Source of the DNA: Acidocella aminolytica 101 = DSM 11237 | Lineage (GTDB): Bacteria; Pseudomonadota; Alphaproteobacteria; Acetobacterales; Acetobacteraceae | Length of the DNA stretch: 64,000 nucleotides | Reading direction: 5' to 3' | Assembly: GCF_900129125.1 (NCBI RefSeq) | Contig: NZ_FQVJ01000019.1 | Coordinates: 1-64,000 of the forward strand | Part shown: positions 53,506 to 61,766 of the stretch, piece after piece | How the letters are laid out: each line of letters begins with the position of its first letter | How positions within the stretch are numbered: the stretch's first letter is position 1 | Notes under the pieces: generated by a model | What the model saw: the letters and a program-made list of their open reading frames with translations, nothing else | Databases searched by the model: none | Told to the model about the DNA's origin: nothing | Translations under genes and position numbers: made by a program

Positions 53506-54570
53506 TCACCGCCATACCTTCTGTTCATTAACCGTGAGAGGCAACGGAACAGCGGCGCCTAAACGAGCTGATTCAGTCCCAGCCTCAATAACAGCCATAA
53601 CCGCCAGGGCCTGAAGGGGAGTCACGGGATTAGGCCCTTCGCCGCGCAGAGCTTTTGCAATCTGCGCATAGTAACAACGCTGATCACCTGCTTGCGTGGG
53701 CAAGCTTTGGGGAGAGTTAAGGCCATTATAAAACAGCATTGGGTCCGAATCTATGCCCCAGCCTATTGCACCCGGGGTTAAACCTGACAGCAGCTGTGCT
53801 TCCTGCTGGTCGGCATGGCGCTTGACTAAGCTTCCCTGCTCACCATGCACAACAAAACGCGCACCCGCGACCGCAGAGAGCATACTGGCCTGCAGAATGA
53901 CGCGGCATTCACTATAATCAAGTATCGCATGAACCCAATCGTCGGCCTCAGCGCCATTGCGTTGAATTGCTAAGCTGGCATATACGCGCTCAGGCAGGCC
54001 AAACAGCTGCAACGCTTGGTCAACCAGATGCGGCCCAAGATCAAACCATAACCCGCTACCAGGCCCCGCCTGTTCTCGCCACCGCTGCTGAACCGTTGGA
54101 CGGTAACGATCTATATGCGATTCAAAATGCGTGACACGCCCTACCAAGCCACGTGTAATTTCCCGGCTGACGCTCAGATAATCACTATCCCAGCGACGAT
54201 TATGGAATATCGACAACAAGCGATCGTGACGATCTGCTTTAGCTATGAGGTCACGGCCTTCTGCGAGGTTCAGTACAAACGGCTTATCCACGACGACATG
54301 CTTTCCGGCCTCAAGCGCAACATGAGCTAAAGAAGCATGACTATCGTTTGGTGAGGCTATAACGATTAAATCAAGATCTTCTCGCTTGCAAAGCAGCTCG
54401 GGAGATAGCATCACCTCGACGTCAGGCAGATCGGCAAATACTTTTTCGGCCTGTCGAGAAGCTACTGCGACAAGCTGAAAATCAGACAAAGAACCGATCA
54501 ATGGAGCGTGAAAGATTTGACCTGCAAAGCCGTAGCCAACCAAACCTACTCGGACAGTATCCGTTTGCAT
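53506..54570 (-). CDS. Gfo/Idh/MocA-family oxidoreductase
   Basis: 354-residue NAD(P)-dependent dehydrogenase. The N-terminal Rossmann motif is VRVGLVGYGFAGQIFHAPLI. The conserved VVDKPFVLNLAEG carries the Lys-Pro pair, and the C-terminal alpha-beta domain carries GPGSGLWFDLGPHLVDQALQ with the catalytic His. The start at 54570 has AGGAGAAAATT upstream and gives the usual N-terminus. These enzymes act on sugars or inositols; the substrate is not predictable. It stands alone on the minus strand. Confidence 0.92.
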   Translation of the reverse strand: MQTDTVRVGLVGYGFAGQIFHAPLIGSLSDFQLVAVASRQAEKVFADLPDVEVMLSPELLCKREDLDLIVIASPNDSHASLAHVALEAGKHVVVDKPFVLNLAEGRDLIAKADRHDRLLSIFHNRRWDSDYLSVSREITRGLVGRVTHFESHIDRYRPTVQQRWREQAGPGSGLWFDLGPHLVDQALQLFGLPERVYASLAIQRNGAEADDWVHAILDYSECRVILQASMLSAVAGARFVVHGEQGSLVKRHADQQEAQLLSGLTPGAIGWGIDSDPMLFYNGLNSPQSLPTQAGDQRCYYAQIAKALRGEGPNPVTPLQALAVMAVIEAGTESARLGAAVPLPLTVNEQKVWR

Positions 54571-54704
54571 GCTAATTTTCTCCTGAAAACAGCCTATTGG
54601 ATATGGCATTTTTGACTTGTCAGGAAGGCAGCACGAGACTGCACGCAATTAAGCGCGTACGTTGCGTTCTCATTTATGACGCAACGCAGCATGATCTGAC
54701 AAGG

Positions 54705-54932
54705 CTACATTGTGTAGCCGGGTTTTTTGTAGAGAGTATTAGCTTTTTCAACGATGTCAGGCTGAAAGACTTGGTCGCACCAGTCTGTCGCCGTTACCTC
54801 CTCAAATCCGACCGATATGACTTCATTGCCATATCCAAGGATAGTGGCAACGTCCCTGGCAATGGCGTCGGCCAAGTGCTGTTTTTGCTGTTCGCTCTTG
54901 CCCGGCCAGAGTTTTACAATGACATGTGGCAT
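54705..54932 (-). CDS. Tautomerase family protein (4-oxalocrotonate tautomerase-like)
   Basis: 75 residues. [20 protein letters not shown] gives the catalytic N-terminal Pro directly after the Met, as in the PptA/4-OT superfamily. The start at 54932 is favoured because AAGGAGA lies upstream and an extended frame would hide the Pro. [20 protein letters not shown] is the second strand region. It is the last gene of a cupin/SDR/tautomerase unit, 14 bp after the SDR relic. Confidence 0.88.
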   Translation of the reverse strand: MPHVIVKLWPGKSEQQKQHLADAIARDVATILGYGNEVISVGFEEVTATDWCDQVFQPDIVEKANTLYKKPGYTM

Positions 54933-54946
54933 GTTGACTATTCTCC

Positions 54947-55689
54947 TTACCAAGCCTGGCTGACCGGCCCAACCGTGAACTCACTGATGGTGGTATCCAC
55001 TGGGGCGTCAATGGCAAAGGACACAACGTTGGCGATCCGGTCTGGGCTAATGGCATACTGGGCATAAAGCTTTCCCATCGCTTCCGCGGAAGCCTTGTGG
55101 GAGATGCCGGCGTCTAATTCGGTGCTGATTGCTGCCGGATAGATCGTCGCGGTTCGAATGTTGGTGCCCTCCATGGCCGATTCCATGCGCAATACTTCCA
55201 TGAAGTCGCGGACAAACCATTTTGTGCCGCCATATACCGCACTGCCAGGATAAGCTTTGAGCCCCGCCACCGATGAGGTCGCAATGATTTGGCCGGACTT
55301 CTGCGCGATGAATGAGTGCATCACTGCCGCAACACCGTTCAGAACACCCTTGATATTGATGTTGAGGCTTCGTTCCATTCGTCTGTTTTGATGGCCGATA
55401 CCGGCGATGTCGGCATCAGGCCGGCATTCAGAAAGATGACGTCGACGCGGCCAAATCTGTCTTGGGCCAGACGGACGATCGCCTCATTATCGGACGGGCT
55501 GATTACATCCATCATCCGAGATGTGGCTTGGCCTCCATCAAAACGGATCTCTTCAACAATTTGCGTCAGCCTTTCTTCGCGACGGGCGCCAAGAACAACT
55601 TTTGCGCCTTGCCGTGCCAGCAGCCGCGCCGTCGCCTTACCGATGCCGGACGAGGCACCGGTGATAATAACAACTTTGTCCTTAATCAT
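54947..55689 (-). pseudogene. Short-chain dehydrogenase, split by a single-base frameshift
   Basis: The N-terminal half has the nucleotide motif VVIITGASSGIGKATARLLA, then DVIFLNAGLMPTS, and ends in SAIKTDEWNE. The C-terminal half resumes in the next frame with SLNINIKGVLNGVAAVMHSF, IIATSSVAGLKA and the catalytic YGGTK. Adding one G in the TGGAACG run at about 55375-55377 joins them as DEW-ERSLNINIKG, the normal family sequence. Both halves are otherwise intact, so this is a very recent mutation or a base-call error. It lies between the cupin and tautomerase genes in the same operon. Confidence 0.82.
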
Positions 55690-55692
55690 GCT

Positions 55693-56088
55693 TCAGGAGC
55701 CGTACTGCTCGTCAGAAACCTGTTCCATCCAATCAACCACCTTACCATTTTCAACTTCCTGAATCGCGAGGTGCGTCATTGCCGTATGAGGTCCAGCGCC
55801 GTGCCAATGCTTTTCACCGGGAGCGAACCACACAACATCACCTGGACGAATTTCCTCGATGGGACTGCCCCAACGCTGCGCCCGCCCAACGCCCGAGGTC
55901 ACAACGAGGGTCTGGCCCAATGGGTGTGTATGCCATGCGGTACGGGCCCCTGGTTCAAAGGTGACGTTGGCCCCCTGGACCCGTTCAGGCGCAGCCGGGT
56001 TAAAAAGCGCGTCAATCCGCACTATACCAGTAAACCAATCGGTAGGTCCCTTGGCAGACGGCTTATGGCCAGCTCGAAAAATCTCCAT
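55693..56088 (-). CDS. Cupin-domain protein
   Basis: 131-residue single-domain cupin. The first motif is [19 protein letters not shown] with metal-ligand His residues, and the second is [20 protein letters not shown]. Such proteins act as dioxygenases, isomerases or carboxymuconolactone-like enzymes. It is the first gene of the operon, with the SDR starting 3 bp later, and is divergent from a LysR gene. A TTATT...AATAA palindrome lies in the shared promoter region. Confidence 0.9.
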   Translation of the reverse strand: MEIFRAGHKPSAKGPTDWFTGIVRIDALFNPAAPERVQGANVTFEPGARTAWHTHPLGQTLVVTSGVGRAQRWGSPIEEIRPGDVVWFAPGEKHWHGAGPHTAMTHLAIQEVENGKVVDWMEQVSDEQYGS

Positions 56089-56161
56089 GATGCTCTCCTG
56101 TCATTTTCAGAGGCCCAAAGCCCGAGGAAACTGAACAGAAGATATGTCGCCTTGCCGGGCT

Positions 56162-56177
56162 TTATTAGACCGAATAA
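56162..56177. promoter_or_regulatory. Candidate LysR box (T-N11-A) between cupin operon and LysR gene
   Basis: TTATT (56162-56166) and AATAA (56173-56177) form a 5-bp inverted repeat around six bases, the T-N11-A layout bound by LysR proteins. The site lies about 31 bp upstream of the LysR start and 74 bp upstream of the cupin start. Assignment is inferred from position. Confidence 0.5.
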
Positions 56178-56207
56178 ACTTCATGCACTTATGAGATAAG
56201 ATCAACA

Positions 56208-57104
56208 ATGCCGCGTGACCAGATTAATGAACTCGCCGCTTTCCTCATTGTCGCACGGGAACGCAGCTTCACCAAGGCAGCTGCCGAACTTGGCGTGACA
56301 CCGTCTGCGCTGAGTCACACTGTCAAGGGATTAGAAAGCCGCCTTGGGCTTCGGCTCCTCTCGCGCACAACACGGACGGTAGCCCCAACAGAGGCTGGCG
56401 AGCGGCTGCAACGCCGGATTGGGCCACTGTTTGAACAAGTTTCGGCTGAGCTGGACGCCATTACATCAATGCGGAACAAGCCAGCAGGGTCAATTCGGAT
56501 CACCTGCGTTGACGCCGCCATAGAAACGGTTTTCCGGCCAAAGCTGGGGGCGTTTCTACAAAAATACCCTGATATCAAAGTCGAGCTCAGCATGGATTAT
56601 GCCCTTGTCGATATCGTCGGCGAACGGTTTGATGCTGGTGTTCGGATCGGCGAAGCGTTAGAGAAGGACATGGTCGCGACCCGGATTAGCCCTGACTGGC
56701 GGTTCTGTGTCTTAGGTTCTCCAGCCTATTTTGAACGTCGTTCGCCCCCCAATACGCCATACGAACTAAGCAACCATAATTGTATCAATATGCGTATGAC
56801 CACAGCCGGAGGAAATCTTCGCTGGGAGTTTAGAAGCCCGGAAGGGCACGATTTTATGCTGCGGGTTGAAGGGCAGACTACCTTCAGCAACAGCATGTTG
56901 GTTCTAGCAGGCGCTTTGGATGGGCTTGGCCTTGGTTATGTTCCGTATGAACTGGCGGAGACCTATCTGAGAGAAGGCAAGCTGGTTGATGTCTTGTCAG
57001 AATGGTGCCCTCTCTATGAAGGATACTATCTTTATTATCCCAGCCGGAAGCTCAATTCACCGGCATTCTCAGCCTTTGTTGAGGCAATGCGCTTCAATGA
57101 ATGA
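56208..57104 (+). CDS. LysR-family transcriptional regulator
   Basis: 298 residues. The winged helix is INELAAFLIVARERSFTKAA then VTPSALSHTVKGLESRLG. The effector domain has ASMR-type linker residues and the PYELAETYLREGKLVDVLSE region. Sequence features match the CrgA-like subgroup (SFTKAA..LG, TTRTVAPTEAG). It is divergent from the cupin/SDR/tautomerase operon and is its likely regulator. Confidence 0.92.
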   Translation: MPRDQINELAAFLIVARERSFTKAAAELGVTPSALSHTVKGLESRLGLRLLSRTTRTVAPTEAGERLQRRIGPLFEQVSAELDAITSMRNKPAGSIRITCVDAAIETVFRPKLGAFLQKYPDIKVELSMDYALVDIVGERFDAGVRIGEALEKDMVATRISPDWRFCVLGSPAYFERRSPPNTPYELSNHNCINMRMTTAGGNLRWEFRSPEGHDFMLRVEGQTTFSNSMLVLAGALDGLGLGYVPYELAETYLREGKLVDVLSEWCPLYEGYYLYYPSRKLNSPAFSAFVEAMRFNE

Positions 57105-57246
57105 CAGCCGTTTCTGAAAATAGCGTGGCAGCCCGTCCGTCGTCAGATACATTAAAACAGTCATCTACCACGGATTTCGTACTTGGGTAGCATACCGACT
57201 TGAGACTTATTAGGGCATAACGATATCCGCTCGAGGGAGATATGTG

Positions 57247-58719
57247 ATGGGTGACCGTAACCTGTTCCAAAATTTGACGCCTGAACAAGTCGCGGAACAC
57301 TTAGAATCCGCTTATACCCTTGCTTGTTCCTCCTTGCGGGAAGCATTGGCGCGCTACGTCAAGACCGGCGCTCCGCCTACGCCAGCCGAAAGGAGCCATT
57401 TTCGTTACCCAAGGCTTGACATAACCTGGCAGCCCACGGGCGCAACACAATATACCAACCGAGCCTGGGCCAAGCTGCAGAAGCCAGGTCTCTATTCTAC
57501 CACCATCACCCAGCCGAGTTTCTTCCGTTCTTATCTGCTGGAGCAATTGCGGCCATTGGTTGCAGAATTTGGAGCCAGACTCTCGGTTGGAGTCAGCGAC
57601 CTAGAAATTCCATATCCATACGTGACCGAAAGCGGGGATGAGTTCGTCCGAGGCAATGTCCAGGTTGCGGATCTCGCACGCCTCTTCCCAACGCCGCGCC
57701 TATCCACGGTGGGCGACGAAGTAGCCGATGGGCTTTGGCATTTCGGCCCCGATGAACCCCGGCCTCTGGCCTTGTTCGATGCCGTGCGGACAGACTTCTC
57801 TCTGAAGCGCCTGCAGCACTATACTGGTACGCATTGGAGTCAGATTCAACCCTGGATTCTGCTGACCAACTACCAGCGTTATGTTGATGGCTTCGTCCGC
57901 TACGGACTTGAGGAACTTGCTCGCGAAGGATCGCCCTATATTGCGTTGCACCTACCCGGCGGCCTGAGTGTGAAGCGCGACACGCCGACCAAGGAAGCGG
58001 AGCGCATTGTTGCGCACGCGCCATGGCAGAGTTTCCAGATGCCCGCCTATAATTTGGAACGCAGGGACAGACAGAGTGGCACGACCATTGTGAATATTGG
58101 AGTTGGGCCTTCGAACGCAAAGAATATCACCGATCACCTAGCCGTTCTGCGCCCAAATTGCTGGCTCATGATTGGCCATTGCGGCGGTTTACGGCAAAGC
58201 CAAGTGATTGGCGACTACGTTCTCGCCCACGGGTATTTGCGGCGTGACAAAATTCTTGACGAACTTCTGCCGCCGGAAGTGCCCGTACCAGCGCTTGCCG
58301 AAGTTCAGCTTGCGCTTCAGGAAGCGGCCGCCCGGGTTACTGGTGAGCGCGGAGAGGCATTAAAGCGACGACTGCGTACGGGTACAGTTGTGACCTATGA
58401 CGACCGTAATTGGGAACTACGCTGGAGTCAGGAGCGGCGGCGTATCAATCTTAGCCGCGCCATTGCCGTCGATATGGAAAGCGGCACGCTTGCCGCGCAG
58501 GGATACCGCCTGCGCGTACCTTATGGGACGCTACTTTGTGTTTCCGACAAACCACTGCACGGAGAGATCAAACTTCCCGGCGCAGCCTCAGCTTTCTATC
58601 AACGCGCAGTAGGAGAGCATCTGCAGATTGGTCTGGAAACGATCGATCTACTGCGCGATCAACTGCATTCGCTGCACTCCCGGAAGCTTCGAGCTTTTGA
58701 TGAGCCTGTGTTCCGATAA
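57247..58719 (+). CDS. amn: AMP nucleosidase
   Basis: 490-residue enzyme that splits AMP into adenine and ribose 5-phosphate. The N-terminal regulatory domain (about 1-190, including LDITWQPTGATQYTNRAW) is followed by a nucleoside-phosphorylase-type catalytic domain. The latter has TTIVNIGVGPSNAKNITDHL, MIGHCGGLRQSQVIGDYVLA and the ribose-binding VDMESGTLAAQGYRLRVPYG. The full length matches the family. GAGGGAG precedes the start; the GTG at 57244 is a weaker alternative to the ATG at 57247. Confidence 0.95.
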   Translation: MGDRNLFQNLTPEQVAEHLESAYTLACSSLREALARYVKTGAPPTPAERSHFRYPRLDITWQPTGATQYTNRAWAKLQKPGLYSTTITQPSFFRSYLLEQLRPLVAEFGARLSVGVSDLEIPYPYVTESGDEFVRGNVQVADLARLFPTPRLSTVGDEVADGLWHFGPDEPRPLALFDAVRTDFSLKRLQHYTGTHWSQIQPWILLTNYQRYVDGFVRYGLEELAREGSPYIALHLPGGLSVKRDTPTKEAERIVAHAPWQSFQMPAYNLERRDRQSGTTIVNIGVGPSNAKNITDHLAVLRPNCWLMIGHCGGLRQSQVIGDYVLAHGYLRRDKILDELLPPEVPVPALAEVQLALQEAAARVTGERGEALKRRLRTGTVVTYDDRNWELRWSQERRRINLSRAIAVDMESGTLAAQGYRLRVPYGTLLCVSDKPLHGEIKLPGAASAFYQRAVGEHLQIGLETIDLLRDQLHSLHSRKLRAFDEPVFR

Positions 58720-58851
58720 TCTGAAAAAGGTGAGCCCTGCCTTCTTCTCGTTGCACGGCATAAACAGCCTTGCACTTATTAAACGGCTTGTCTTTTAAAG
58801 AACGAGCCAAGGAAGCATAAAGGTTCACCTTTCTAAAAATTCGCTCCCAAG

Positions 58852-59388
58852 TTAGCTGCCCAGAAATAAGCGCGGTGGCGGCTCGGCGTTCAAACAGCCG
58901 CACAAAACAACCATACCCCAGAGCAGCAGCGAGGTAGCGGCAGCGGCACGGCTCGCTTTGGTCAGTCCTTGCTCAGACGCCAACTGCCCCGGCAAATAAC
59001 GCCAGTTAAACCAAAGCGCGTTGGCAAAACCCAAAGCAATAAAAAGAAGCTTCGGCGTCAGCCAATCATGGCTGCCAACGGCGACAGGGTCATAAAAAAA
59101 CAAAGCAAATCCCGTGATCATCGCTAGCGTCAGAGTCACGTAGACACACGGCAACACCAGTTTGAGCAATGGCCGCAGCGGCAAGTCCGGCGCAACGCCC
59201 AGCAGGCGTAAATCCAGCACCGCAATCGCCCCAAAAAACATACAAACCGTCAGAACATGGAGCGCGCGAATTAAAAACTGCCATGGCTGAAGCGAAATCG
59301 TGAAGTCACGATTGTACAAAGCCACAAGCCAGTGCGCGGGAATACGGTACGGATCGAGAGCGTTGGCGATCTCAAGGCCAAAAGTCAT
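58852..59388 (-). CDS. Conserved integral membrane protein (DUF6644-like)
   Basis: 178 residues with four or five hydrophobic segments: LIRALHVLTVCMFFGAIAVL, LPCVYVTLTLAMITGFALFF, LLFIALGFANALWFNWRYL and AATSLLLWGMVVLCGCL. Small membrane proteins of this kind occur near oxidase or copper genes, and their function is unknown. It is divergent from the cupredoxin/FTR1/P19 operon, with the Fur-like sites between, so it may share iron control. Confidence 0.75.
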   Translation of the reverse strand: MTFGLEIANALDPYRIPAHWLVALYNRDFTISLQPWQFLIRALHVLTVCMFFGAIAVLDLRLLGVAPDLPLRPLLKLVLPCVYVTLTLAMITGFALFFYDPVAVGSHDWLTPKLLFIALGFANALWFNWRYLPGQLASEQGLTKASRAAAATSLLLWGMVVLCGCLNAEPPPRLFLGS

Positions 59389-59436
59389 GAAGCGGCAATT
59401 CCTGTCAAAAGACGGGCTGGTCAGCCCTCTTGATAT

Positions 59437-59486
59437 TGCAAATAATTTGCATTAACTGCTCAATATCGCAAATGAGAACTATTTAC
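59437..59486. promoter_or_regulatory. Fur-box-like sites upstream of the iron-uptake operon
   Basis: TGCAAATAATTTGCA (59437-59451) is a perfect 7-1-7 inverted repeat, the layout of Fur sites. A second stretch, GCAAATGAGAACTATTTAC (about 59468-59486), matches the classical 19-base Fur consensus at 12 positions. Both lie 25-75 bp upstream of the cupredoxin start. Iron-dependent repression by Fur is the likely meaning, inferred from sequence and context. Confidence 0.6.
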
Positions 59487-59510
59487 AACATTGAAAGGAG
59501 ACTCGCGTGC

Positions 59511-59849
59511 ATGGCGGAAAAAGACATAATTTTCAGCAGACTGGCTCTAAGCCTCGCCGCAGCTGCCACCGCCCTGCCCGCCATGGCGGCGCCGCTCCAT
59601 CTGGTTTTGGAAAGCCATCACTTTACCCCGGATCACATCACCGTTCCTGCGGGAAAGCGCTTCAAGCTGCTGGTCACCAGCCATGACACCACTCCTGACG
59701 AGTTCGAGAGTCCCGATCTACGGGTCGAGAAAATTCTCATGCCCGGCCAAACCATTACTGTAATGGCCGGCCCTCTTAGCCCGGGCCGGTATAAATTCTA
59801 CGATGACTACCACCCTGAATCCGCCCATGGCATTGTGGAGGCCAAATAA
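59511..59849 (+). CDS. Periplasmic cupredoxin-like iron-uptake protein
   Basis: 112 residues with an N-terminal signal peptide (FSRLALSLAAAATALPAMAA). The mature part is a cupredoxin_1 domain: LESHHFTPDHITVPAGKRF, VTSHDTTPDEFESPDL, LSPGRYKFYDDYHPE. There is no Cys for a classical type 1 copper site, as in EfeO-type cupredoxin modules. It overlaps the FTR1 start by one base and should work with it in ferrous iron oxidation or delivery. AAAGGAGA lies 11 bp upstream of the start. Confidence 0.85.
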   Translation: MAEKDIIFSRLALSLAAAATALPAMAAPLHLVLESHHFTPDHITVPAGKRFKLLVTSHDTTPDEFESPDLRVEKILMPGQTITVMAGPLSPGRYKFYDDYHPESAHGIVEAK

Positions 59850-60676
59850 TGTTGGCCAGCTTCATCATCGTCTTCCGTGAGGTGCTCGAGGCGGGGTTGA
59901 TTGTCGGCATTGTTCTTGCCGCCACGGCAGAAATCCCGCGCCGCGCGCCTTATTTGTGGGGCGGGCTGTTGGCGGGGTTTGCTGGCGCTGGGTTGGTGGC
60001 CGCCATACTGGGTGAACTCACCGACGCTTTTGCTGGCAACGGCCAAGATGTTTTCGATGCGGCCATTTTAGGCTTTGCCGTGCTGATGCTGGGCTGGCAC
60101 GCCGCCTGGATGTCCCGTCACGGCCGCGAAATGGCCAATCAGATGCGCGAAATGGGTGCCGAAATTGCCGCTGGTCACCGCACCATGCTGGCCATGGCCG
60201 CCGTCATAGCCATTGCCATCCTTCGCGAAGGCTCTGAAGTTGCCTTGTTCCTTTACGGAATCGCCACAGCCGCGCCGCTTGGGGCGGCCGCCTTAATCAG
60301 TGGCGGGATGCTGGGAGTGCTCACTGGCGGTGCGGTTTCCTGGGCTTTATACCGTGGTCTACTGGCTATTCCCTTAAAGCATCTGTTCGGCGTCACGTCC
60401 ACTCTCATCGCCCTTTTGGCCGCTGGCATGGCCGGGCAAGCCGCCGCCCTGCTGGCGAACGACAATTACATTCCAGCTCTAGGCTACCAACTCTGGAACA
60501 CGTCCTGGCTACTCTCCACCGGCTCCATCGCCGGAAAAGCCGCCCAGGCCCTGCTCGGCTATTCGGACCGCCCCATGGGCATTCAACTTCTTATCTGGGT
60601 AATCACTCTTTTTTCCCTTCTTTGGCTGTCGCACCGCGCGTCACGCCCTCAAACCCTTCATCGTCAGGAGACTTGA
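59849..60676 (+). CDS. FTR1-family iron permease
   Basis: 275-residue membrane protein with about seven hydrophobic segments. Two REXXE iron-binding motifs are present: R10-E14 in FREVLEAG and R126-E130 in LREGSEVALFLYG. This matches EfeU/FTR1, which moves iron across the inner membrane after oxidation. It is coupled to the cupredoxin gene by a one-base overlap and to the P19 gene by a 3-bp gap. The order differs from the classical efeUOB operon because no EfeB peroxidase is present. Confidence 0.94.
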   Translation: MLASFIIVFREVLEAGLIVGIVLAATAEIPRRAPYLWGGLLAGFAGAGLVAAILGELTDAFAGNGQDVFDAAILGFAVLMLGWHAAWMSRHGREMANQMREMGAEIAAGHRTMLAMAAVIAIAILREGSEVALFLYGIATAAPLGAAALISGGMLGVLTGGAVSWALYRGLLAIPLKHLFGVTSTLIALLAAGMAGQAAALLANDNYIPALGYQLWNTSWLLSTGSIAGKAAQALLGYSDRPMGIQLLIWVITLFSLLWLSHRASRPQTLHRQET

Positions 60677-60679
60677 TTT

Positions 60680-61192
60680 ATGCATAAACTTATAGCCTGG
60701 GCCTCGCTTTTCAGCTTTGTCGCGGCGGCGGCTCAGGCCAAGGAATATTATGTCGGTGGCCCTGACTATCATGCCGACATGGAAATCGTCTCCTCTTTTC
60801 TTCTGGGTGTGGAGATGTCCCCCACGCCTCCAAACATGGTGATGGGGCCTGATACAATCCATCTCGAGGTGGATCTGCACGCCACCGCCAACAACCGCTG
60901 GGGCTACCCGGACCAAGCCTGGATTCCCTATGTGAAGATCAGCTATATTCTGACCAAAGAGGGATCAAATTGGTCTCATAAAGGCGTGCTGTTGCCAATG
61001 TCTGCCAATGACGGACCGCATTATGCTGAGAGCCTAACCATGGACGGTCCAGGAAAATACCATGTGGTTTATACCTTCCAGCCGCCTTCGGTGAGTGGCT
61101 ACTATCGGCATAAAGACGCTGCGACCGGCATTCCCCCTTGGTGGAAGCCATTCACAGAAGGTTTCAGCTTTAACTATCCAGCAAAAAGCTGA
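60680..61192 (+). CDS. Periplasmic iron-binding protein of the P19/Tp34 family
   Basis: 170 residues with a signal peptide ending near AAAAQA (residue 20). The mature part, EYYVGGPDYHADMEIVSSF, MVMGPDTIHLEVDLHAT, NNRWGYPDQAWIPYVKISYI and YYRHKDAATGIPPWW, matches the P19/Tp34 fold. That fold binds copper and iron at a His/Met site. It is the third gene of the iron operon and should present Fe to the FTR1 permease. No fourth gene follows directly. Confidence 0.93.
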   Translation: MHKLIAWASLFSFVAAAAQAKEYYVGGPDYHADMEIVSSFLLGVEMSPTPPNMVMGPDTIHLEVDLHATANNRWGYPDQAWIPYVKISYILTKEGSNWSHKGVLLPMSANDGPHYAESLTMDGPGKYHVVYTFQPPSVSGYYRHKDAATGIPPWWKPFTEGFSFNYPAKS

Positions 61193-61498
61193 CTTCTTTA
61201 CCGCTCCTGCGGCCAGGCTTACGGATTGCTCATGGCCAATGCGCCAGCTTCTGCCCAGCCACAGGGACGGTGAACAAATCAAAGGCAAGCTAAACGCCAA
61301 GCAATCCGCCTTGCGCGGGGAAGGCGGAGCGCCTGCGCTAGCGCACCTCCCGGTGGGTCAGCTGAGTGACCATAAGAGCGCTTACAAAGTGTTAGGCGCT
61401 TGCCCTGGGGCCAGATGCTCATCTCCGCCCATGGCCATGAAAGCAACCGGTGCCGGGGTGAGCTCGCAACAGGGGGCTGTCGGACAGATATCTAAAAC

Positions 61499-61690
61499 AA
61501 AAAGCAAAAGCAGGCCATGGACTATGACAATGAGTTCCATAGGCGACGTCATAAAGTCGAAAACGTGTTCGCAAAGCCCGAAGATTGGAGGCGTATCATC
61601 ACACGTTACAACAAATGCGTCCACACACTCCCGCCGCAATCAATATTGCCCTCAATCCCATTCTATCCCAAAGAATTGCCCCTGATCCAA
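61499..61690 (+). pseudogene. IS5-family transposase scrap (C-terminal)
   Basis: The frame MDYDNEFHRRRHKVENVFAK followed by PEDWRRIITRYNKCVHT is the end of an IS5-family (IS427-type) transposase: the RHKVEN Glu region and the DWRRI.TRY.KC motif. The last residues continue in another frame. The rest of the element is lost. It sits in the 570-bp gap between the P19 gene and the ars operon. The remaining bases of that gap show nothing else recognisable. Confidence 0.7.
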
Positions 61691-61766
61691 GCGAGAATAT
61701 TACCGGATTTTGAGCAGGTTATTTTTATCTCTTTTAATTCAATATTTCTTGATATATTAAATCATC

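Noticed and set aside
61330-61356. Small GC-rich palindrome (TGCGCTAGCGCA) after the P19 gene
   Set aside because: It is short, more than 130 bp from the stop codon and has no T tract, so I did not call a terminator.
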